In this document: positions 5,943-11,443 of the stretch, in pieces
Layout of the letters: each line of letters starts with the position of its first letter
How positions within the stretch are numbered: position 1 is the stretch's first letter
Assembly: GCA_937863215.1 (NCBI GenBank)
Contig: CALMFQ010000455.1
Span: 1 to 11,443 of the forward strand
Source: an uncultured Pseudomonadota bacterium
Lineage (GTDB): Bacteria > Pseudomonadota > Gammaproteobacteria > Burkholderiales > SCOH01
Direction: 5' to 3'
DNA length: 11,443 bases
Translations under genes and position numbers: made by a program
Notes under the pieces: model-generated
Database searches by the model: none
Seen by the model: the letters and a program-made list of their open reading frames with translations, nothing else
Told to the model about the DNA's origin: nothing

Positions 5943-7217
5943 TCAGGCCGAGCCTTCGAAGACGATACGCCACTGGCCGTTTTCCAGCGCCCAGTACTGG
6001 CGTTTTTTACTGCGCGTGCTGGTCGCGTCGCTGCGGTAATCCTGGTCGAAGGTGACAACCGCCATCGGCGTCGGTGCCGGATAGCGCAAGACGCTGACGT
6101 TTTCCAACTGGACTTTCTTCCACTGGGTAGCGCTGCCAGCCTGGCGCTTCTGCTGTGCCCAGTTCTTGAACGACATACCGTTGGCGCTGGCGGATTCGGA
6201 ATAGTGGCTGAGGAAGCGCTCCGCATCCTTGCCTTCCCAGTCGCGCCGCCAGGCTTCCACCTGTTGCGCCAGTTGCGTACGCTCTTTCTGCCAGCGCAGC
6301 TGGTCGACCCACTCGACCTTGTCGGTGATCACCACCGGGGTCACACCGGCCTGCAGTATCTGGCCGACCTTCTCCATATCCTGATTGGTCAGCACCACGC
6401 AGCCATTGCTGGCCAGCGGCGGGCGGCTGTAGGTGTCGCCCGGCGTGCCATGCAGCCAGATGCCATGACCACGGCGGCCATGCTGGCGATCCCATTCGTT
6501 GGGGTAGGACAGCGGCCATGCGCCGATGCCGAACAATTCGGCCGCCTGCGTGCCGACCGCCTTATTGAGTTTTTCGCGCTCCAGCCTGGTGGTGACGAAA
6601 TAGACTCCCAGCGGCGTACGCTGATCGCCTTCGCGCGATTTCTCGTAGCCCTTCTTGCCGATGGTGATGTAGTAATCCGAGTGATAACGCGGCACGCCAT
6701 TATCGTTGCGATAGACATACAGACGCGAACGATTGGTATCCACCAGCAGCGCGTATTGCTGCGACGGCGGCAATTCCAGCAGATCGGCCGGCACGGCATT
6801 GACCGGCGGTGGCGCCTGGTAGCGCGACAGGCGCACCAGCGCTTCGTGGCGTAAATCCTGTACCGCATCGCTGGACACGCCGTCGGCATTGCCGAACGCG
6901 GTCAGCGGCCGCGCGCGCGCCAGCAGCAGATCGCCCTTGATCAGATGCGCCAGGCGGTAATTCGGCTCCATTTCGATCAGGCGATCAAGCTGGGCCAGCG
7001 CGGCATCCAGATGATTGGCGCGAATATCCTGCAGCACCCGCACCAGCATGGTTTCCGGCGATTGCGGCAACAGTCTGCCAACGTTGACCGTGCGTCCCAG
7101 ATCAAACGGCAGGTTGCTCATCGAGTTGGCCGGATGCGGCGCGACGTAAACCACACCGCTGAGACAGGCCAACAGCTTGAGCCCGGTTTTCAGCCCGGAG
7201 CGTCGTTGTTGTTTCAT
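5943..7217 (-). CDS. Exported L,D-transpeptidase (YkuD domain) with C-terminal NTF2-like domain
   Basis: 424 residues from ATG 7217; ATG 7226 is an equal alternative (none has a clear ribosome site), TTG 7232 less so. A basic start MKQQRRSGLK and a hydrophobic stretch to about residue 27 indicate a signal peptide or anchor. Residues 54-105 look like a short TPR-like helical part. The YkuD domain spans about 154-300, with the catalytic set HGTP (His256) and SNGC (Ser270, Cys273). Such enzymes form or trim peptide bonds in peptidoglycan (3-3 cross-links, lipoprotein attachment, or carboxypeptidase activity as in Helicobacter Csd6). Residues about 318-424 (EAWRRDWEGKD ... NGQWRIVFEG) resemble the NTF2-like C-terminal domain of Csd6-type proteins. 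The upstream gene encodes a TPR protein ending in a related domain, suggesting a joint role in wall remodelling. The exact reaction is not decided by the sequence. Confidence 0.9.
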   Translation of the reverse strand: MKQQRRSGLKTGLKLLACLSGVVYVAPHPANSMSNLPFDLGRTVNVGRLLPQSPETMLVRVLQDIRANHLDAALAQLDRLIEMEPNYRLAHLIKGDLLLARARPLTAFGNADGVSSDAVQDLRHEALVRLSRYQAPPPVNAVPADLLELPPSQQYALLVDTNRSRLYVYRNDNGVPRYHSDYYITIGKKGYEKSREGDQRTPLGVYFVTTRLEREKLNKAVGTQAAELFGIGAWPLSYPNEWDRQHGRRGHGIWLHGTPGDTYSRPPLASNGCVVLTNQDMEKVGQILQAGVTPVVITDKVEWVDQLRWQKERTQLAQQVEAWRRDWEGKDAERFLSHYSESASANGMSFKNWAQQKRQAGSATQWKKVQLENVSVLRYPAPTPMAVVTFDQDYRSDATSTRSKKRQYWALENGQWRIVFEGSA

Positions 7218-7232
7218 TGACCACATCGCCAA

Positions 7233-8372
7233 TTATCGACCTACACGTTCTTCGACAATCAACCACTTGCCATTGTTCTTGGCCAGCACCAATGTTTTTC
7301 CGGTAGATGTTTTCAGACTATCCGAACGATAGTGCTGAGTAAAGGAAACCACGGCCCGGCCATCGTCATTGAATTTGATTTTCGGCGCATCGACGCTGAC
7401 ATCGATGCTCTTCGGCCGGCTGATACGGTCCTTGCGCGAAGTCTCCCAGCTGGAGCGCGATTCGCCTTTCGGCGGCTGAAACGACTTGGCGTAATAGCCG
7501 AGATAGGCCGGCACCTTTTGCCCTGCCCAGGCTTTGGCCCAGCCGTTTACCGAGCTCAGCACCTCGTCGCTGTCTTCAGCGCCGGCGGCCGGTCTGGCCG
7601 GTTCAGGCGTTTTCGCAGGCGCTTCCTTGACCTTTTCCAGCGGCTTTTCGATCTTTTCCACCGGTTTCTCGACCGGCTTCGGCGCTTCTGCCACGGCGAT
7701 CGGCTTGATCGGCGTCAGTGCCGGCTTGACCGCCGCAACCGGAACCGGCGCGACGATCGGCTTGGCCGGTGCGGCGACTGCCAGCGGCTTGGCCACTGGC
7801 GCCGGTGTTGCGGCAACGGCGGCCGGCACTGCTGCGACGGGCGCTGCCGGGGCTTTCGGCGTTGCCGGTACCTTGCTGAACAGTTCGCGGATCAGCGACA
7901 GCTTGGTCAATGCACCGGCATTGTTTTTGTCCAGCTGCAGGGCCTTGTCGTAGGCCTGGCTCGCCATCTTGGCATAGATATCGCCCAGATTCTCGTGTGC
8001 CACGGCATAGCTCGGGTGCGTCTGGATCGCCATTTCCAGTGCCTGACGTGCCTTGTCGAGCTGGTTCTGTGACGCGTACAGCACTGCCAGATTGTTGTAC
8101 GGCTCCGGCAGTTCCGGATAATCCTCCGACAGTTGGGTAAACACCCGGATCGCGTCGCTGCTGCGCCCCAGTTCGGCCAGGATCAGGCCTTTCTGGAATC
8201 GCACCTGCGCATCCTTGGGGTTGGTCGCGAGAAATTTGTCGGCCCGCTCCAGCGCCTGGGTGTACTGCCCCTGCTTGACCAGTTTGACGATTTCCTGCGG
8301 CTCGGCGGCAAACACTCCGGAAGCAAGCAGCATACCCAGTGTCAGGACAGGCAGGAAACGGCGAAGATTCAT
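7233..8372 (-). CDS. Exported TPR protein with Ala/Pro-rich linker and C-terminal NTF2-like domain
   Basis: 379 residues. A signal peptide ends near residue 22 (MNLRRFLPVLTLGMLLASG, then VFA), placing the protein in the periplasm. Residues about 26-165 hold TPR-type repeats (PYNNLAVLYASQNQLDKARQ and VAHENLGDIYAKMASQAYDK are clear copies), which bind other proteins. Residues 168-265 form a low-complexity linker rich in Ala, Pro, Val and Lys, including a KPVEKPVEKIEKPLEK tract, likely extended like linkers that span the periplasm. Residues about 270-379 (NGWAKAWAGQK ... YYAKSF ... NNGKWLIVEE) match the C-terminal domain of the next gene product. The start ATG 8372 is set by the signal peptide; an upstream extension of 30 residues is unconvincing. 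It is the first gene of the minus-strand run, 15 bases before the L,D-transpeptidase. No named orthologue is recognised. Confidence 0.85.
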   Translation of the reverse strand: MNLRRFLPVLTLGMLLASGVFAAEPQEIVKLVKQGQYTQALERADKFLATNPKDAQVRFQKGLILAELGRSSDAIRVFTQLSEDYPELPEPYNNLAVLYASQNQLDKARQALEMAIQTHPSYAVAHENLGDIYAKMASQAYDKALQLDKNNAGALTKLSLIRELFSKVPATPKAPAAPVAAVPAAVAATPAPVAKPLAVAAPAKPIVAPVPVAAVKPALTPIKPIAVAEAPKPVEKPVEKIEKPLEKVKEAPAKTPEPARPAAGAEDSDEVLSSVNGWAKAWAGQKVPAYLGYYAKSFQPPKGESRSSWETSRKDRISRPKSIDVSVDAPKIKFNDDGRAVVSFTQHYRSDSLKTSTGKTLVLAKNNGKWLIVEERVGR

Positions 8373-8400
8373 AGAAGGCTCGGAACGGCGGTAAGATTGG

Positions 8401-8413
8401 AATGGGAATTCTA
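8401..8413 (-). promoter_or_regulatory. Predicted promoter of the TPR/L,D-transpeptidase/ppiA/ppiB/lpxH run
   Basis: On the minus strand TAGAAT lies at 8413-8408 within GTTAGAATTCC, giving a start near 8401 and a leader of about 28 bases before ATG 8372. The -35 position (about 8431-8436) reads TAGTGA, a poor match, and falls inside a dyad. The same 11-base -10 context recurs before glnS. Confidence 0.45.
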
Positions 8414-8425
8414 ACAAAACTGTGC

Positions 8426-8459
8426 TCGCATCACTATGCGAATACCGCATCCACTGCGG
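8426..8459. promoter_or_regulatory. Two adjacent small dyads in the divergent promoter region (possible operator)
   Basis: TCGCAT-CACT-ATGCGA (8426-8441) is a perfect 6-base inverted repeat, and CCGCA-TCCAC-TGCGG (8445-8459) is a 5-base one right beside it. The first covers the expected -35 area of the minus-strand promoter. The rest of 8373-8500 shows a TATCCT (8473-8478) that might be a -10 for the plus-strand gene, but without a matching -35. The regulator is unknown, and chance is possible for arms this short. Confidence 0.3.
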
Positions 8460-8500
8460 CATACCACGACTCTATCCTAGATGATTCTGTAAAAAGCGCC

Positions 8501-8842
8501 ATGCCCCCGACCCTGCAATCGATCCTGCTGCTGACCTGTTCCAACATTTTCATGACTTTCGCCTGGTATGCCCACCTGCGCAACATGGCGGGCAGCCCCT
8601 GGTATATTGCTGCAATTGCCAGCTGGGGCATTGCGCTGTTCGAATACCTGCTGCAGGTGCCGGCCAACCGTATCGGTTACCAGGTGCTCAGTCTGGCGCA
8701 ACTGAAGATCATGCAGGAAGTGATCGCCCTGGCGGTATTCGTACCGTTCTCGCTGCTGTACATGCAGCAGCCGTTCAAACTGGATTTTCTCTGGGCCGGG
8801 CTTTGTCTGGTCGGCGCAGTATACTTCATGTTCCGGGCCTGA
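8501..8842 (+). CDS. DMT-superfamily small membrane protein (DUF486)
   Basis: 113 residues with four predicted membrane helices (about 5-24, 33-52, 70-88 and 96-111). The central stretch SWGIALFEYLLQVPANRIGY followed by LSLAQLKIMQEVI is typical of DUF486, a conserved family in the drug/metabolite transporter superfamily with no established substrate. ATG 8501 is chosen because the family begins close to PTLQSILLLTCSNIFMTFAWY; a 33-residue upstream extension crosses the promoter region and is rejected. No clear ribosome site precedes it. Neighbours are the divergent TPR gene and the co-directional MFS gene 74 bases downstream, so a transport role is possible but not shown. Confidence 0.87.
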   Translation: MPPTLQSILLLTCSNIFMTFAWYAHLRNMAGSPWYIAAIASWGIALFEYLLQVPANRIGYQVLSLAQLKIMQEVIALAVFVPFSLLYMQQPFKLDFLWAGLCLVGAVYFMFRA

Positions 8843-8916
8843 TACGCATCCACTTTTTGGTGCAACGGTGTGCCACGCACCATTGATTGCCCGCCTCTGC
8901 CCATCACCGAGCCGAC

Positions 8917-10317
8917 ATGCCCGATACGCCGACCAACCCTGCCACGTTCACCGTACCGCCGCAGCGCCCGCTGATCCTGCTGACGCTGGTGCTCGGCGTC
9001 TGCGCCGCGGTGATGGAAGCAACGCTGATCAACCTGGCAATGCCGCACATCATGCGCGACTTCCACCTCGGGCAGGACAAGGTGCAACTGCTGGCTACCG
9101 CCTTTCTTGCCGCCGGCACCGCATCGATGCTGGTCGCGGCGTGGGCAGCGGCGCGTGCCGGCATCGCGCGCAGTTTCGTGCTGGCACTGTGGCTGTTCGG
9201 CATCAGCTCGCTGCTGGGGGCACTGACCCCGGCCGGCTGGTTCGGCGGACTGCTGCTGGCGCGCATCGGGCAAGGCGCAGCAGCCGGGCTGATCCAGCCG
9301 CTGGCAATGATGCAATTGTTTGCGATGTACGCGCCGCACGAACGCGGCAAAGCCATGGCGGCCTACGGCATGGGCATCGTACTGTCGCCGGCAATCGGGC
9401 CGGTACTGTCCGGAGTGGTGGTCGATCACATCGGCTGGCGCGCGGTGTTCGTACTGACTCTGCCGCTGTGCCTGCTGTCCGGCTGGCTGGCACGACGCCA
9501 TCTGCCGGGACAGGGCGCACCGCAGCGGCCACAATTCGATAGCGTCGGGCTGGCCTTGCTGACACTGGCGCTGGTAACGCTGCTCGATGCGCTGCCACAA
9601 CTGCGCCACGGCGACGCGCTGGCGGAACTGGCGGGCGGGCTGGCGCTGGCGGCGGCATTCATCGGCTGGCAATTGCGTCACCCGGCACCGCTGCTCAGCC
9701 CGGCGCTGTTCCGCCACCCGCGGTTTGCCGCCAGTGCGGCGCTGAGCCTGGCCTACGGCGCCGGGCTGTATGGCTCGACCTTTCTGGTGCCGCTGTCGCT
9801 GCAGCTGGTGGCCGGCTTCAACGGTGCCAGCACCGGGCTGATCCTGCTGCCGTCCGGACTGGTACTGGGGCTGGCGCTGCAACTCGGCGGCCACTTGACC
9901 GATAAGGGCTGGGCAATCAAGGCGACGCTGGCCGGGCTGGCGTTGTTTGCCGTTGCCTGCCTGCTGCTGGGAGAGAATGTCGCCTCGCCGCTGATGCCGG
10001 TGTGGATTGCCTGGACCTCGCTGTCGCGCCTCGGGCTCGGGCTGATCGTACCGGGGCTGAACCAGAGCGCGGTCGGCAGCGTGTTGCCGGAGCAGATCAA
10101 TCAGGCCACTGCCGCAACCAATTTCCTGCGCCAGCTCGGCGGCGCGCTTGGCGTCAGCCTGGTGTCGCAGTTTCTCGGCTGGCGCGAAGGCCTGGAACCG
10201 CTGCCGCAAGCGTTCACCCATACCTACATGCTGACCGGCGCGCTGTTCGTGCTGGCACTGCTACCGGGCTGGTGCATGGGGCGGGCCGGCGCAGCAAAGC
10301 CGGCACAGATCGGTTAG
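8917..10317 (+). CDS. MFS transporter, DHA2 (EmrB/QacA-like) family
   Basis: 466 residues, about 14 predicted membrane helices, matching DHA2 drug:H+ antiporters of the inner membrane. Helix 1 carries MEATLINLAMPHIMRDF, equivalent to the LDxTIVNVALP motif D1. LSPAIGPVLSGVVVDHIGWR near 157-175 is motif C, the antiporter signature. The loop after helix 2 reads AAWAAARAGIARS where motif A normally has GxLaDrxGRR, so the usual Asp is absent. The EmrB type often pairs with an EmrA-like membrane-fusion protein, but none is present here, so it may act alone. ATG 8917 is preferred over TTG 8887; the ribosome site is weak. The stop codon overlaps the -10 element predicted for glnS. The substrate cannot be inferred. 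Confidence 0.9.
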   Translation: MPDTPTNPATFTVPPQRPLILLTLVLGVCAAVMEATLINLAMPHIMRDFHLGQDKVQLLATAFLAAGTASMLVAAWAAARAGIARSFVLALWLFGISSLLGALTPAGWFGGLLLARIGQGAAAGLIQPLAMMQLFAMYAPHERGKAMAAYGMGIVLSPAIGPVLSGVVVDHIGWRAVFVLTLPLCLLSGWLARRHLPGQGAPQRPQFDSVGLALLTLALVTLLDALPQLRHGDALAELAGGLALAAAFIGWQLRHPAPLLSPALFRHPRFAASAALSLAYGAGLYGSTFLVPLSLQLVAGFNGASTGLILLPSGLVLGLALQLGGHLTDKGWAIKATLAGLALFAVACLLLGENVASPLMPVWIAWTSLSRLGLGLIVPGLNQSAVGSVLPEQINQATAATNFLRQLGGALGVSLVSQFLGWREGLEPLPQAFTHTYMLTGALFVLALLPGWCMGRAGAAKPAQIG

Positions 10318-10327
10318 AATTCCGCCT
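10313..10327 (+). promoter_or_regulatory. Predicted glnS promoter -10 overlapping the MFS stop codon
   Basis: TAGAAT (10315-10320) inside GTTAGAATTCC includes the TAG stop of the MFS gene. A start near 10327 would give a leader of about 30 bases. No good -35 hexamer lies 16-18 bases upstream. The 11-base context equals that of the minus-strand promoter at 8405-8415, and the distance to the start codon is nearly equal as well (36 and 35 bases between). Confidence 0.45.
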
Positions 10328-10356
10328 TTCCACATTTACTCAAGACCGCGCAGTCC

Positions 10357-11443
10357 ATGAGCAACGCATCCAACGCCCCGGTGATCAGCAATTTCATCCG
10401 CAATATCATTGACGAAGACATCGCCAGCGGCAAACACCAGCGCATCGTCACCCGCTTTCCGCCCGAGCCGAACGGCTATCTGCACGTTGGCCATGCCAAG
10501 TCGATCTGCCTGAATTTTGGTCTGGTGCAAGGCGAAGCGCCCTACCCCGGCGTGTGCAACCTGCGTTTCGACGACACCAATCCGGAAAAGGAAAGCACCG
10601 AATACGCCGAGTCGATTCAGGCCGACGTCAAGTGGCTGGGTTTCCAGTGGGATGGCGAGGTGCGCTGGGCATCGAATTATTTCGACCGGTTGTATGCCTA
10701 CGCCGAAGAGTTGATCCAGGCTGGCAAAGCCTACGTGTGCGAGTTGAACGCCGAAGAAATGCGCCAGTATCGCGGCACGCTGACCGAGCCAGGCAAACCC
10801 AGCCCGTTCCGCGAGCGCAGCCCGGCGGAAAACCTCGACCTGTTCCGCCGCATGAAAGCCGGTGAATTTCCGGACGGCAGCCGCACCTTGCGGCTGAAAA
10901 TCGACATGGCGTCGCCCAACATCAATATGCGCGACCCGGTGATCTACCGCATCCGCCGCGCGCACCACATCCGCACTGGCGACCAGTGGTGCATCTACCC
11001 GATGTACGATTACACCCACTGCATCTCGGACGCACTGGAAGGCATCACCCATTCGCTGTGCACGCTGGAATTCGAAGACCACCGGCCGCTGTACGACTGG
11101 GTGCTGGATAACCTCAGCATCGGCTGCCACCCGCGCCAGTACGAATTCTCGCGGCTGGAACTGCAATACACCGTGACCTCCAAGCGCAAGCTGAACCAGC
11201 TGGTGACCGAAGGACTGGTATCGGGCTGGGACGACCCGCGCATGCCCACCATCGTCGGCATGCGCCGCCGTGGCTATACGCCGGCTGGTTTGCGCCTGTT
11301 TGCGCAACGTATCGGCGTATCCAAGTCGGACAACAATATCGGCATGGAGGTACTGGAAGGCGCGATTCGCGAAGAGCTGGAAAACAGTTCGCCGCGCATC
11401 ATGGCCGTGGTCAACCCGCTGAAAGTGGTGCTGACCAACTACG
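10357..11443 (+). CDS. glnS: Glutaminyl-tRNA synthetase (partial, 3' end missing)
   Basis: The first 362 codons are visible of an expected 550 or so. GlnRS charges tRNA-Gln with glutamine in the cytosol. The class I signature FPPEPNGYLHVGHAKSICLNFG includes the HIGH-like HVGH at residues 43-46; the KMSKS-like loop is VTSKR at 273-277 (E. coli has VMSKR). Further GlnRS-typical blocks are LRFDDTNP (69-76), KIDMASPNINMRDPV (181-195), IYPMYDYTHCISDALEGITHSLCTLEF (213-239, quoted in part) and WDDPRMPTIVGMRRRGYT (291-308). These differ from GluRS, so a non-discriminating GluRS is unlikely. ATG 10357 leads straight into the conserved NFIRNIIDEDIASGK region. It is 39 bases after the MFS gene with its own predicted promoter. 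Presence of GlnRS fits a beta- or gammaproteobacterium. Confidence 0.97.
   Translation, partial: MSNASNAPVISNFIRNIIDEDIASGKHQRIVTRFPPEPNGYLHVGHAKSICLNFGLVQGEAPYPGVCNLRFDDTNPEKESTEYAESIQADVKWLGFQWDGEVRWASNYFDRLYAYAEELIQAGKAYVCELNAEEMRQYRGTLTEPGKPSPFRERSPAENLDLFRRMKAGEFPDGSRTLRLKIDMASPNINMRDPVIYRIRRAHHIRTGDQWCIYPMYDYTHCISDALEGITHSLCTLEFEDHRPLYDWVLDNLSIGCHPRQYEFSRLELQYTVTSKRKLNQLVTEGLVSGWDDPRMPTIVGMRRRGYTPAGLRLFAQRIGVSKSDNNIGMEVLEGAIREELENSSPRIMAVVNPLKVVLTNY

Noticed and set aside
5900..6226. N-terminal extension of ppiA by about 109 codons
   Set aside because: The ppiA signal peptide and strong GGAGGA site fix the start at 5899; the upstream part is out-of-frame L,D-transpeptidase sequence.
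8447..8854. Nine-base repeat GCATCCACT on both sides of the DUF486 gene
   Set aside because: Too short to indicate a mobile element or attachment site; no other sign of insertion.
8858..8882. Inverted repeat TGGTGC/GCACCA after the DUF486 gene as a terminator
   Set aside because: The T run precedes the stem on the plus strand, and A's follow it on the other strand, so neither direction gives a stem followed by U's.
8677..10221. A 514-codon open frame antisense to the MFS gene
   Set aside because: Its product is Gln/Arg/Pro-rich low-complexity protein with no recognisable domain, and it mirrors the codon bias of the well-supported MFS gene; a shadow frame.
10285..10304. GCCGGC repeats near the MFS gene end as a terminator stem
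   Set aside because: They lie within the coding sequence and no T run follows; self-complementary GC-rich hexamers are common in such DNA.
10336..11307. A 323-codon open frame antisense to glnS
   Set aside because: The sense strand encodes an unmistakable GlnRS; the antisense product has no recognisable motif and no ribosome site.
1..11443. Mobile element, CRISPR array, tRNA or rRNA gene
   Set aside because: No transposase, integrase, regular repeat-spacer pattern or RNA gene pattern was seen on reading both strands; the window is nearly filled with ordinary protein genes.

Overview
The window looks like a GC-rich betaproteobacterial chromosome, most plausibly from the Neisseriales/Chromobacteriaceae side. 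This is inferred from the GlnRS (KMSKS-like loop VTSKR), the tandem ppiA-ppiB next to lpxH, and the overall protein style; no search was run. It encodes a Gram-negative envelope (lipid A enzyme LpxH, periplasmic cyclophilin, periplasmic L,D-transpeptidase) and an anaerobic or nitrogen-oxide-linked lifestyle. No IS element, CRISPR array, tRNA, rRNA or phage gene was seen.

Left part (1-2263, minus strand): an operon in the order ubiU, ubiV, ubiT, which is cut by the window edge inside ubiT. UbiU and UbiV are the paired 4Fe-4S proteins of the U32 peptidase family that hydroxylate the ubiquinone ring without O2. UbiT is the SCP2-domain lipid-binding partner. All eight cluster-ligand cysteines are present with the same spacing as in E. 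coli.

Intergenic 2264-2415: a divergent promoter region holding a near-perfect FNR/Dnr-type box, TTGAC-N4-ATCAA. Its centre lies 41.5 bp upstream of the start predicted for ubiU and about 61.5 bp upstream of one plausible start for nnrS. One anaerobic or NO-sensing regulator could therefore drive quinone synthesis in one direction and NO tolerance in the other.

2416-4022 (plus strand): nnrS, a polytopic haem-binding NO-response protein, followed 17 bases later by a small SirB2-family membrane protein. The SirB2 gene meets lpxH tail to tail with a 6-base overlap.

4017-8372 (minus strand): a compact run read in the order TPR/NTF2-like protein, YkuD L,D-transpeptidase, ppiA, ppiB, lpxH. It concerns the cell envelope and protein folding. 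The first two products are both exported and carry related C-terminal domains. A hairpin followed by a short U run separates ppiB from lpxH.

8373-8500 is a divergent promoter region with two small dyads. It is followed on the plus strand by a DUF486 small membrane protein (8501-8842), a 14-TM-type DHA2 drug-efflux-like MFS transporter (8917-10317) and the 5' two thirds of glnS (10357 to the window end).

The most notable point is the joint regulatory architecture of ubiUVT and nnrS. Most other content is housekeeping. Long open frames antisense to the MFS and glnS genes were judged to be codon-bias shadows.
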